A stretch of DNA of 64,000 nt from DASYTH01 sp045806965 (GTDB taxonomy: Bacteria > Actinomycetota > Actinomycetes > Mycobacteriales > Pseudonocardiaceae). The first letter of the stretch is position 1, and the number at the start of each line of letters is the position of its first letter. The position numbers and the translations under genes are program-made. Under the pieces are notes generated by a model. It ran no database searches. It was not told where the DNA came from and was given only the letters and a program-made list of their open reading frames with translations. Shown piece by piece: positions 8,735 to 17,099 of the stretch. The stretch spans positions 45,981 to 109,980 of the forward strand of contig JBJMIG010000001.1 in the NCBI GenBank assembly GCA_045806965.1. Reading direction: 5' to 3'.

Positions 8735-10275
8735 GACGTGAGTGATCCTCGCACCAGGGGCAGCAGGGTCCGCGCGTCGAGGTGCCCGAAGGGTCCGTCC
8801 TCGGACCGTAACTCGGCGGCCCGCCGCCGCCCCCGGTCCACGTGACCGGCCCGGATCAGGCTCGCCAGCTCGGCGAACCGGTCGCCGTGCACCGTCGCCC
8901 GCCGCCGCGCGTAGTCCGCGGCCGAGTTCTTGGTGACCATGAACGCCCAGTCGCTGGACAGCGCCAGCAGCGCCTCGCGCACCGCCTGGTCCCGCACCGG
9001 ATCGCGACCCGGGGCGCCGGGCAGCCCGAGCAGCTCGTCCTGCACCCCGGCGCCCGCGTCCACCAGATCGGACACCTGCTCGCCGTCCCAGACCCGCCAG
9101 TCCTTGCCGGAGCCCCAGGACGATGCCGGAAGTCGCACGGCCGCGCCGACGTGGCCGGCCTCCAGCGCGCCGCGCAGCGTGGTCACCCGGACCCCGGCGG
9201 CGGGCAGCCCGCGCAGCACGGCCTCCAGCCAGGCCGGGCCCTCGTGCCACCAGTGCCCGAACAGTTCGGTGTCGTAGGCCGCCACCACCAGCGCCGGTGC
9301 GCCGTGCCGGTCCCGCAGTGACGCCAGCCGGTTCACCACGACGTCCACGAAGTCGTTGGCGTGCTGGCGAACCGCCGCCGCCGCGAGATCCGGGTCGTAG
9401 GGCCGCTTGGCTTCCGGTGCGATGTGCCGGCCGGTCACCCGGGACGGTTTGAGCCCGGACGGGTGATCGAAGGTGTGGAAGTCCCGGTACGCGGCGTGTC
9501 CCGGATAGCCGGACCGCGGCGACCAGACCCGGTAGGTCACCTCGAGATCCCGGCCGAAGCAGAGCACGTCGGACCCGCCGACCGGGTGCGCCGCGTGGGT
9601 GTCCCCGCGCAGCGCCGGGCCGTCCACCAGGAACCGGCGCACGCCGGCCCGCTGGTAGTCGAGCTCAAGTCCCTCCGCGAAGCCGCATTCCGGCGCCCAG
9701 ATGCCGGCCGGCCGGTGCCCGAGGCGCAGCGCGGTGTCGGCGAGACCGGTGTCCAGCGCGAACCGCCGCACCGGCCGGCGCAGCAGGGGTTGGAACGGGT
9801 GGGTGGCCGGCCCGCCGAGCAACTCGACCACGCCGGCATCGACGAGTGGGCGCAGCACCGGCGAGAACCCATGGCACCAGTGGGACTCGAACTCCGCGAT
9901 GGCCCGGCCGGCGGCCCGGTACTCGGCCGCGGCCAGCTCCCGAAGCAGTGGGTCCGCGCCGCGCCAGCGCACCGCGGCGTACTGCGCGCGCAGCTGCCAG
10001 GTGCCCAGCCAGTCGTGAAAAGCCCGCAGCGCATAGGGATCGTCCAGCTGCGCGGCCAGAATCGGGGTCACCCCGATGGTGAGCACATCGGTGGCGCCTT
10101 CGCCGGCGAGCCGGCGGAGCAGGTCGACCACCGGTAGGTAGGAGTGCGCCCACGCCTGGTAGAGCCATTCCTCGCCGACCGGCCACGAGCCGTGATGCGG
10201 CAGCCAGGGCAGATGGCTGTGCAACACCAGGCAGAACGAGCCGATCGGCTCGCGCGCGCTCGCCGACTCACTCAC
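8722..10275 (-). CDS. GH57 (DUF1957-type) 1,4-alpha-glucan branching enzyme (Rv3031-like)
   Basis: The 517-residue protein has the GH57 start motif LVLHSHLPWLPHHGSW, the GIWAPECGFAEG segment carrying the catalytic nucleophile Glu, and AAYDTELFGHWWHEGPAW carrying the acid/base Asp, followed by the C-terminal helical domain of branching enzymes. GH57 branching enzymes transfer alpha-1,4-glucan segments to make alpha-1,6 branches. The GTG at 10275 overlaps the upstream methyltransferase stop (GTGA); an alternative TTG at 10305 would add 10 residues. The context supports a role in a methylglucose-type polysaccharide rather than bulk glycogen. Confidence 0.9.
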   Translation of the reverse strand: MSESASAREPIGSFCLVLHSHLPWLPHHGSWPVGEEWLYQAWAHSYLPVVDLLRRLAGEGATDVLTIGVTPILAAQLDDPYALRAFHDWLGTWQLRAQYAAVRWRGADPLLRELAAAEYRAAGRAIAEFESHWCHGFSPVLRPLVDAGVVELLGGPATHPFQPLLRRPVRRFALDTGLADTALRLGHRPAGIWAPECGFAEGLELDYQRAGVRRFLVDGPALRGDTHAAHPVGGSDVLCFGRDLEVTYRVWSPRSGYPGHAAYRDFHTFDHPSGLKPSRVTGRHIAPEAKRPYDPDLAAAAVRQHANDFVDVVVNRLASLRDRHGAPALVVAAYDTELFGHWWHEGPAWLEAVLRGLPAAGVRVTTLRGALEAGHVGAAVRLPASSWGSGKDWRVWDGEQVSDLVDAGAGVQDELLGLPGAPGRDPVRDQAVREALLALSSDWAFMVTKNSAADYARRRATVHGDRFAELASLIRAGHVDRGRRRAAELRSEDGPFGHLDARTLLPLVRGSLTSCAS

Positions 10276-11087
10276 CGCGGGGTGCTCATTGGGTCCGTCG
10301 CGCAATGGCCGGTGCGGCGCGCCACCACCACGAGGTCGAGGCTCGCGTCCAGCCGGCCGGGGGTGAGCTCGAAGTCCGCGACGGTCACCGACCGCACCGC
10401 GGCCAGCAGCTCGGGCGGCCAGGGCGTCCGGTCGACCACGACGGCCACCTGCGCGTCGATGATCGAGCCGCCGAGGGTCGCCTCCAGCGCCCGCAACCGC
10501 GGTCCGTGGCCCAGCCCGAGCAGCACCTCGACCTCAAAGCCCGCCGCCACCACCAGCTCCCGCAACTCGGCGGGAGCGAACTCCTTGGTGTGAAAGGGGT
10601 TGAGCGGTGTATCACGGCCGGGGGAGAAGGTGACCCGGTTCGGTGTGGTGAGCAGCAGCCGCCCGTCCGGACGCAACACCCGGTGGCACTCCTGGAGAAA
10701 CGCCGACTGGTCCCACAGGTGCTCGATCACCTGAAGGTTGGCCACGACGTCCACGGTGGACTCGCGAAGCGGCAGTCCGGCCAGGTTGCCGCGCACCACC
10801 CGCACCGCGGGATACGCCTTCGCCACGTGCCGCACGGTCGGTTCGTCGTAGTCCAACCCGCACACCAGCCGGGCCCGCGCCGCGAGCAGGTCCGCCCCGT
10901 ATCCCTCGCCGCACCCCGCCTCAAGCACCACGGCGCCCGCACAGTACGGCGCCAGGGCCGCGTAAGCCGCCTCGTGCCGCCGGAACCAGTAGTTCTCCTC
11001 GGCGATCCCCGGCACCGTCCGCTCCCCGGTGAGCGGCAACGCGGCGCAACCGGCGCTCGGATCCGGCGTGGTCGACGCGACCCGCAA
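10272..11087 (-). CDS. SAM-dependent methyltransferase (Rv3030-like)
   Basis: This 271-residue class I methyltransferase begins LTGERTVPGIAEENYWFRRH, a lead typical of sugar or polysaccharide O-methyltransferases. It continues with the SAM loop VVLEAGCGEGYGADLLAARA, the acidic CGLDYDEPTVRHV and VANLQVIEHLWDQ. The TTG start at 11087 is supported by a strong GGAGG 6-7 bp upstream (minus strand). It is the first gene of the operon with the GH57 and GT4 genes. Rv3030 is thought to methylate glucose residues of methylglucose lipopolysaccharide, so 6-O-methylation of a growing glucan is the best guess. Confidence 0.87.
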   Translation of the reverse strand: MRVASTTPDPSAGCAALPLTGERTVPGIAEENYWFRRHEAAYAALAPYCAGAVVLEAGCGEGYGADLLAARARLVCGLDYDEPTVRHVAKAYPAVRVVRGNLAGLPLRESTVDVVANLQVIEHLWDQSAFLQECHRVLRPDGRLLLTTPNRVTFSPGRDTPLNPFHTKEFAPAELRELVVAAGFEVEVLLGLGHGPRLRALEATLGGSIIDAQVAVVVDRTPWPPELLAAVRSVTVADFELTPGRLDASLDLVVVARRTGHCATDPMSTPR

Positions 11088-11284
11088 GGTCTACCTCCGC
11101 TGATCACGGTCGGACAGGGCTACGCGACAGTAACCGATGAGGTGGCCGGGGCCACCCGCGCAGCTCGGCCGGATCATGTGGCCGGCCAACACCCCTGCGG
11201 GAGGACGGCGGGTAAGGGTGAACACCGCGACCCAGGACTGGTACACCACTTGTCGACGCCGCCGTCATGGAAGGGATTCGAGCC

Positions 11285-12337
11285 ATGGGCCAGTTGCTCC
11301 CCGGGATCGCCGAGCGGACCGTGCCGACCGACCGGCTCGCCGTGCACCTGCTCGAGGTGCCGGACCGCACCGGACCCGCGGTGATCTTCGTGCATGGCAA
11401 CCTGTCCTCGGCCGACTTCTGGCAGCGAACCATGCTCGCGGTGCCGGCCGGCTACCGGCCGATCGCGGTGGACCTGCGCGGGTTCGGCGGCTCCGAGCCG
11501 GTGTCGGTGGACGCGGGGCGGGGCGTGCGGGACTACGCCGACGACGTGGCGGCCACGATGTCCGCGCTCGGCATCGGCTCCGCGCACCTGGTCGGCTGGA
11601 GTCTCGGCGGCGGGGTGGTGATGCAGCTGCTGCGCGAGCGCGCCGAGCGGATCCGAACCGTGACGCTGGTGAACCCGGTCTCGCCGTACGGCTACGGCGG
11701 CACCCGGGGCGAAGCCGGCGAGCTGACCGACCCCGGCGCCGCCGGATCCGGGGGTGGCACGGCCAACCCGGAGTTCGTCGAGCGGCTGCGCGCGGGTGAC
11801 CGGTCCGCCGACTCGCCGCTGTCCCCGCGTCAGGTGCTGCTGAACTTCTACGTGAAGCCGCCCTGCCAGCCGGAAGACACCGACCTGCTCGTCGAGGCCA
11901 TCCTCAGCTCGCGGATCGGCGACGACCACTACCCGGGCGACCTGGTCGGGACGGATGCCTGGCCGGGTATGGCACCCGGTTCCCGAGGCGTGCTCAATGC
12001 CCTGGCGCCCAACAACTTCCGGCTCGACGATCTGCACGAGGTGGCGCCGAAGCCGCCGATCGGCTGGATTCGCGGCGCGGACGACCAGATCGTCTCCAAC
12101 GCGGCGATGTTCGACCTGGCCAACCTGGGTGCGCTCGGCCTCGTTCCGGGCTGGCCGGGCGCCCAGACCCACCCGCCGCAACCCATGGTCACCCAGACCC
12201 GTGCCGTGCTGGACCGCTACAGCGCGGCGGGCGGCACCTATGAGGAGATCGTCTTCGCGGATACCGGCCACAGCCCGCACCTCGAGCGTCCCGCCGAGTT
12301 CGCCGCGGCGCTGCGAGGCATCCTGGCCAAGGGCTGA
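11285..12337 (+). CDS. Alpha/beta hydrolase
   Basis: The 350-residue protein has the alpha/beta hydrolase fold: an oxyanion HGN in VIFVHGNLSSADFW, the nucleophile elbow GWSLGG with Ser106, an Asp in the RGADDQIVS strand, and the catalytic His in DTGHSPHLERP. About 100 extra residues lie between the elbow and the Asp, forming a cap. The ATG at 11285 was chosen over 11267 because AAGGGA lies 8 bp before it. It sits between the polysaccharide operon and etfBA and has no counterpart in the mycobacterial arrangement I remember. The substrate is unknown; an esterase or C-C hydrolase is possible. Confidence 0.87.
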   Translation: MGQLLPGIAERTVPTDRLAVHLLEVPDRTGPAVIFVHGNLSSADFWQRTMLAVPAGYRPIAVDLRGFGGSEPVSVDAGRGVRDYADDVAATMSALGIGSAHLVGWSLGGGVVMQLLRERAERIRTVTLVNPVSPYGYGGTRGEAGELTDPGAAGSGGGTANPEFVERLRAGDRSADSPLSPRQVLLNFYVKPPCQPEDTDLLVEAILSSRIGDDHYPGDLVGTDAWPGMAPGSRGVLNALAPNNFRLDDLHEVAPKPPIGWIRGADDQIVSNAAMFDLANLGALGLVPGWPGAQTHPPQPMVTQTRAVLDRYSAAGGTYEEIVFADTGHSPHLERPAEFAAALRGILAKG

Positions 12338-12340
12338 GTA

Positions 12341-12403
12341 GCCGGAACGCGCAACTCGCTTGCCTGAGCGCGCGACTCGCTTGCCTGAGCGCGCGACTCG
12401 CGA
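12341..12403. repeat. 21-bp tandem repeat, three units (site 1)
   Basis: Three head-to-tail 21-bp units begin 3 bp after the hydrolase stop. Later units start GCCTGAGCGCGCGACTCGC; the first is diverged (GCCGGAACGCGCAACTCGC). The last unit runs into CGCGACTCGCG, an 11-bp palindrome centred on C. The same unit occurs at 26050-26133 and 44804-44866. Confidence 0.85.
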
Positions 12404-12577
12404 AGCGCTAGACGGGGCCCGCACCCGGCGCGACCGGGCATGACCTGCCGGCTAACCTGTCCGTAGTCCCGGTGAGCGCGATCACGTTGGGCGGCGAGCC
12501 GTCCGCGTTGCCCCTAGGCTACTGGCTAGTAACATGCGGGCACAGCAAGCCCGCCCGTGGGAGGTAGAGGCAACCCC

Positions 12578-13363
12578 ATGCCAAACATCGTTGTGCTGGT
12601 GAAGCAGGTGCCGGACACCTACTCCGAGCGCAAGCTGACCGATGCGGACCACACCCTCGACCGGGACTCCGCCGACGCGGTGCTCGACGAGATCAACGAG
12701 CGCGCGGTCGAGGAGGCCCTGCTGCTCAAAGAGGCGCAGGGCGGCGAGGTGACCGTGCTCAGCGTCGGCCCGGAGCGCGCCTCCGAGGCGATTCGCAAGG
12801 CCCTTTCCATGGGCGCGGACAAGGCGATCCACGTGTCGGATCCGGCGCTGCACGGCGCGGACGTGGTGCAGACGGCGAAGGTCCTGGCCGCGGCCATCCA
12901 ACGGGTGGACGGCGTCGAGTTGGTCATCGCCGGCAACGAGGCGAGCGACGGCAGCGGCGGTGCGGTGCCGGCGATCCTGGCCGAGCTGCTCGGCTACCCG
13001 CAGCTCACCCACGCCCGCAAGGTCGAGCTGGACGGCGGCACGCTCAAGGTGGACCGCGAGACCGACGACGGCATCACGCATCTCGAGGCGGCACTGCCCG
13101 CGGTGGTCAGCGTCGGGGAGAAGATCAACGAGCCGCGCTACCCCTCGTTCAAGGGGATCATGGCGGCCAAGAAGAAGCCGGTGGACACGGTGACCGTCGC
13201 CGACCTCGGCCTCGACGCCGGCGAGTTCGGCCTGGCCAACGCCTGGACCGCGGTCGTCGAGGCGGCGCCCAAGCCGCCGCGCGGCGCCGGCCAGCGGGTC
13301 AACGACGAGGGTGACGGCGGCGCGCAGATCGCCGCGTACCTGGTGTCCCAGAAGCTCATCTAG
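12578..13363 (+). CDS. etfB: Electron transfer flavoprotein beta subunit
   Basis: The 261-residue FixA/EtfB protein starts MPNIVVLVKQVPDTYSERKL and keeps the AMP-binding region VLSVGPERASEAIRKALSMG and the signature VDRETDDGITHLEAALPAVVSV. With EtfA it passes electrons from acyl-CoA and other dehydrogenases to ETF:quinone oxidoreductase. The ATG at 12578 follows GGGAGG. The leader holds a TACT-GGCT-AGTA inverted repeat (12520-12531) and a GCGGGC hairpin (12536-12554), either of which might regulate it. It is the first gene of the etfBA pair, matching Rv3029c-Rv3028c. Confidence 0.95.
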   Translation: MPNIVVLVKQVPDTYSERKLTDADHTLDRDSADAVLDEINERAVEEALLLKEAQGGEVTVLSVGPERASEAIRKALSMGADKAIHVSDPALHGADVVQTAKVLAAAIQRVDGVELVIAGNEASDGSGGAVPAILAELLGYPQLTHARKVELDGGTLKVDRETDDGITHLEAALPAVVSVGEKINEPRYPSFKGIMAAKKKPVDTVTVADLGLDAGEFGLANAWTAVVEAAPKPPRGAGQRVNDEGDGGAQIAAYLVSQKLI

Positions 13364-13380
13364 TCGAGGAGAACGACAGC

Positions 13381-14349
13381 ATGTCCGAGGTCCTGGTTCT
13401 CGTCGAGCACGCGGACGGCGAGGTCAAGAAGGTCACCCACGAGCTGCTCACCGCGGCCCGGCAGCTCGGCGAGCCGGCCGCCGTCGTGGTCGGTGCGCCC
13501 GGCACCGCCGCCAAGCTGCGCGAGTCGCTGGCCGGCTACGGCGCGGCCAAGGTCTACATCGCGGAGTCCGACGACGCGGCCGGCTACCTGGTCACCCCGA
13601 AGGTCGACGTGCTCGCCGCGCTGGTCGAGCAGGCGTCCCCGGTGGCGGTACTGGTCGCGGCCACCGCGGACGGCAAGGAGGTGTCCGCCCGGCTGGCCGC
13701 GCGGACCGGCTCCGGTCTGCTCTGGGACGTGGTCGGCATCGAGGGTTCGGGTGCCGAGCTGACCACCGTGCAGTCCATCTTCGGTGGCGCCTTCGTGGTG
13801 AAGGCCAAGTCGACCAAGGGAATCCCCATCGTGTCGGTGCGCCCCGGCGGCCTCGAGGCCGAGCAGGCGCAGGGTGCGGCCGCCGAAGAGAGCGTCTCCG
13901 TGCCCGCGACGGATCCGGCCAAGTCGGCCCGGATCACCGGGGTCGAGCCCGCGGTCGGCGGCGACCGGCCGGAGCTGACCGAGGCGTCGGTCGTGGTCTC
14001 CGGCGGCCGCGGGGTCGGCAGCGCGGACAGCTTCTCCGTGGTCGAGCAGCTCGCGGACACGCTCGGCGCGGCCGTCGGAGCGTCCCGCGCGGCGGTCGAC
14101 TCCGGCTACTACCCGGCCCAGTTCCAGGTCGGACAGACCGGCAAGACGGTGTCCCCACAGCTCTACATCGCGCTGGGCATCTCCGGTGCGATCCAACACC
14201 GGGCCGGCATGCAGACCTCGAAGACGATCATCGCGGTGAACAAGGACGCCGAGGCGCCGATCTTCGAGATCGCCGACTTCGGCGTGGTGGGGGACCTGTT
14301 CAAGGTGACCCCGCAGCTCGCCGAGGAGGTCGCCAAGCGCAAGGGGTGA
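13381..14349 (+). CDS. etfA: Electron transfer flavoprotein alpha subunit
   Basis: This 322-residue FixB/EtfA protein has an N-terminal Rossmann-like domain and the C-terminal FAD domain with VVSGGRGVGSADSF, GASRAAVDSGYYP, QVGQTGKTVSPQLYIALGIS and IAVNKDAEAPIFEIADFGVV. It binds FAD and pairs with EtfB to carry electrons from dehydrogenases to the quinone pool. It begins 17 bp after etfB with AGGAGAA before the ATG and is cotranscribed. A strong hairpin follows its stop, so the MFS gene downstream is probably a separate unit. Confidence 0.95.
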   Translation: MSEVLVLVEHADGEVKKVTHELLTAARQLGEPAAVVVGAPGTAAKLRESLAGYGAAKVYIAESDDAAGYLVTPKVDVLAALVEQASPVAVLVAATADGKEVSARLAARTGSGLLWDVVGIEGSGAELTTVQSIFGGAFVVKAKSTKGIPIVSVRPGGLEAEQAQGAAAEESVSVPATDPAKSARITGVEPAVGGDRPELTEASVVVSGGRGVGSADSFSVVEQLADTLGAAVGASRAAVDSGYYPAQFQVGQTGKTVSPQLYIALGISGAIQHRAGMQTSKTIIAVNKDAEAPIFEIADFGVVGDLFKVTPQLAEEVAKRKG

Positions 14350-14356
14350 CGGGAAC

Positions 14357-14390
14357 CCGGGGCCGGATGGGCACCCGAGCCCGGCCCCGG
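14357..14390. terminator. Hairpin downstream of etfA
   Basis: CCGGGGCCGG at 14357-14366 pairs perfectly with CCGGCCCCGG at 14381-14390 across a 14-base loop, starting 7 bp after the etfA stop. There is no U-tract, which is usual for actinobacterial terminators. Confidence 0.65.
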
Positions 14391-14448
14391 TGCGCTGAAG
14401 GTCTTAACGGCTGGACCTGCACCCGGGTAGAGGTTGCACGATAGCCGG

Positions 14449-15846
14449 GTGACTGCAACGGAGACCGCCGCGCGGCACTCGCCGTGGGATGGGGACCGGC
14501 GGGCCGCGACGGCCGGGCTGCTGATGATCATCACGATCATGGCGTTCGAGAGCCTCGGGCTGAGCACCGTGATGCCGAGGATGGTCGCGGACCTGCACGG
14601 CGACGCGCTGTACTCCTGGCCGTTCACCGCGGCGCTGGCCGCGAGCGTGACGGCGACCGTGCTGTCCGGCCGGTTCTGCGACCGCTTCGGGCCGACCGTG
14701 CCGCTGCTGGCCGGGCTTGGGCTGTTCCTGGCCGGGCTGCTGGTCGCCGGCACCGCGACCGGGATGCCGGCGCTGCTGGCCGGGCGGGCGCTGCAGGGCT
14801 TCGGCGGGGGCACCGAGATCGTCGCGGTGTACGTGCTGGTCGCGCTGGTGTACCCGGAGGCACTGCGGGCCAGGGTGTTCGGCCTGGTGGCGGCGGCCTG
14901 GGTGGTGCCGTCGCTGGTCGGCCCGACCGCGGCCGGGCTGATCACCGTGCGGTTCGGCTGGCGCTGGGTGTTCCTCGGGCTGGTGCCGTTCGTGCTCCTC
15001 GGCCTCGCGTTGCTGGTCGGCGTGGTCCGCGGGCAGCGGGCGCGCCCGCCGGGCGCCGGCAGTGCCGTCCCACGTGCCGTCTCGCGCCGGGGCACCGCGC
15101 CGGCCGCGCTGGCCACCGGCTTCGGCGTCACGACGCTGACCTGGGCGGTCCAGCACCCGTCCCCGGCGACCCTCGCGCTCGGTGCTGCCGGGCTCGCCGC
15201 GCTGGTTCCGGCGCTGCGGGTGCTGCTGCCGAGGGGAACACTGCGTGCGCGCCCCGGACTGCCGGTCACCGTGCTGGCCAGGGGCCTGTTCGCCGGTGCG
15301 ATGTTCGGCGTCGAGGCCTACGTGCCGCTCACCCTGGTCGCGGTGCACCACCAGTCCCCGGCGCTGGCCGGCCTGCCGCTCACGGTCGGCGCGCTCGGCT
15401 GGGCAGCCGGCTCGCACTGGCAGGGGCGCCGGCCGGACATCCCGCGGCCCACCCTGATCCGGGCCAGCTACCTGGTGCTGGCCGGCGCGCTGGCCGCGAT
15501 GACGGCGGTCGCGCCGAGTTGGGGACCGGCGTGGCTGGCCCTGCCGCTCTGGGTCGTCGCGGGCTCGGCGATGGGCGTCGCCTACCCGGCGGTCAGCGTG
15601 CTCACCCTGGAGTACGCGGCGCCGGCCGACCGCGGTTTCGCCTCGGCCGCGCTACAGGTTTCGGACATGGTCTGTTCGGCACTCGCGGTCGGCCTCGGCG
15701 GCGTGTTGCTCACCACACTGGCCTCCGCTTCGGCGCCCACCGCGGCGCTGGTGCCGCTGGATCTGCTGATGGCGGGGGTCGCGCTGCTCGGCGCGCTGGT
15801 GTTCCGGCCGGCCAGGGACGGGACAACAGTGCCCGGGGGTGACTGA
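14449..15846 (+). CDS. MFS transporter, DHA2-like drug exporter type
   Basis: The 465-residue membrane protein has about 14 hydrophobic segments. The TM1-TM2 signature LGLSTVMPRMVADLHGDALYSW and the loop GRFCDRFGPTVPLL match major facilitator proteins, and AGRALQGFGGG resembles motif C regions of drug:proton antiporters. The GTG at 14449 was preferred to the TTG at 14434. It lies between etfA and the cysteine desulfurase gene; no substrate can be inferred from the context. Confidence 0.85.
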   Translation: MTATETAARHSPWDGDRRAATAGLLMIITIMAFESLGLSTVMPRMVADLHGDALYSWPFTAALAASVTATVLSGRFCDRFGPTVPLLAGLGLFLAGLLVAGTATGMPALLAGRALQGFGGGTEIVAVYVLVALVYPEALRARVFGLVAAAWVVPSLVGPTAAGLITVRFGWRWVFLGLVPFVLLGLALLVGVVRGQRARPPGAGSAVPRAVSRRGTAPAALATGFGVTTLTWAVQHPSPATLALGAAGLAALVPALRVLLPRGTLRARPGLPVTVLARGLFAGAMFGVEAYVPLTLVAVHHQSPALAGLPLTVGALGWAAGSHWQGRRPDIPRPTLIRASYLVLAGALAAMTAVAPSWGPAWLALPLWVVAGSAMGVAYPAVSVLTLEYAAPADRGFASAALQVSDMVCSALAVGLGGVLLTTLASASAPTAALVPLDLLMAGVALLGALVFRPARDGTTVPGGD

Positions 15847-15878
15847 CTTTCAGGTATGCGGACTACTCTGGTCGGTTG

Positions 15879-17099
15879 ATGACCTATCTCGACCACGCCG
15901 CCACCACGCCGATGTACCCGGAGGCGGTAGCCGCTCTGACCGAGGCGTTGCCGTTGTTCCGCAACGCCTCCTCGCTGCACGCCTCCGGCCGTCAGGCCCG
16001 GCGTGCGGTGGAGGAGGCGCGCGAGGAGATCGCCGGCGCGCTCGGCGCCCGGCCGTCCGAGGTGATCTTCACCGGGGGCGGCACCGAGGCGGACAACCTG
16101 GCGGTCAAGGGGATCAGCTGGGCGCGCCGGGCGGCCAACCCCGCGCGCCGGCGGGTGCTGGTGTCGGCGGTCGAGCACCACGCCGTGCTGGACAGCGCGC
16201 ACTGGCTGGTCGAGCACCAGGGCGCCGAGCTGACGGTGCTCGAGGTGGACGCCTTCGGCCGGGTGCACCAGGACACGCTGCGCGCCGCGATCGCCGAGGA
16301 GCCGGGCAGCGTCGCGCTGGTCAGCGTGATGTGGGCGAACAACGAGGTGGGCACGGTCAACCCGGTGCGCGAGCTCGCGGCCACCTGCGCCGAGCACGGC
16401 ATCCCGTTCCACACCGACGCGGTCCAGGCGGTCGGCTCGCTCCCCGTGGACTTCGGTGCGTCCGGGGCCGGCGCGCTCACCCTGACCGGGCACAAGATCG
16501 GTGGGCCGTACGGGGTCGGCGCGCTGCTGCTCGGCCGGGACGTGCCGGGCATGCCGGTGCTGCACGGCGGCGGACAGGAGCGGGACCTGCGCTCCGGCAC
16601 GCTGGACGCGCCGGCCGTCGTGGCGTTCGCCGCCGCGCTTCGGCTGGCCGTCGAGCAGCGCACCGAGCGGGCCGCCGCCTTGGCCGCGCTGCGCGACGAG
16701 TTGGTCGCGGCGGTGCGCGCGGTGGTGCCCGACGTGGTGCTCAACGGCGACCCGGGCCAGTCCGGTGTGGACGGTTCGCCGTCCCGGCTGCCCGGCAACG
16801 TGCACCTGACCTTTCCCGGCTGCGAGGGGGACAGCCTGCTGATGTTGTTGGACGCCAAGGGGATCGAGTGCTCGACCGGCTCGGCGTGCACGGCCGGCGT
16901 CGCACAGCCCAGCCATGTGCTGCTGGCCATGGGTCTCGAGCCGGCCGCGGCACGCGGCTCGCTGCGGTTCTCCTTCGGGCACACCTCGACCCGGGCCGAC
17001 GTGCGGGCCGTGGCCGAGGTGATCGGACCGGTGGTGGCCAGGGCGCGCAGCGCGGGCATGGCCGGCATGCGCCGTTCGGCGGCGAAGGCGCGCATCTGA
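15879..17099 (+). CDS. iscS: Cysteine desulfurase (IscS/NifS family)
   Basis: The 406-residue PLP enzyme removes sulfur from cysteine for tRNA thiolation and cofactor synthesis. It starts MTYLDHAATTPMYPEA. LTGHKIGGPYG holds the PLP lysine (K206), FHTDAVQAVGS the PLP-binding Asp, and GSACTAG the catalytic C337. The ATG at 15879 is preceded by an in-frame TTG at 15876, and a TACTCT box lies just upstream. The stop overlaps the mnmA start (TGATG). The pairing fits IscS as the sulfur donor of MnmA. Equivalent to Rv3025c by position. Confidence 0.94.
   Translation: MTYLDHAATTPMYPEAVAALTEALPLFRNASSLHASGRQARRAVEEAREEIAGALGARPSEVIFTGGGTEADNLAVKGISWARRAANPARRRVLVSAVEHHAVLDSAHWLVEHQGAELTVLEVDAFGRVHQDTLRAAIAEEPGSVALVSVMWANNEVGTVNPVRELAATCAEHGIPFHTDAVQAVGSLPVDFGASGAGALTLTGHKIGGPYGVGALLLGRDVPGMPVLHGGGQERDLRSGTLDAPAVVAFAAALRLAVEQRTERAAALAALRDELVAAVRAVVPDVVLNGDPGQSGVDGSPSRLPGNVHLTFPGCEGDSLLMLLDAKGIECSTGSACTAGVAQPSHVLLAMGLEPAAARGSLRFSFGHTSTRADVRAVAEVIGPVVARARSAGMAGMRRSAAKARI

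Noticed and set aside
12341..12403. CRISPR array.
   Set aside because: Units are contiguous 21-bp copies with no unique spacers, and no cas gene is nearby.
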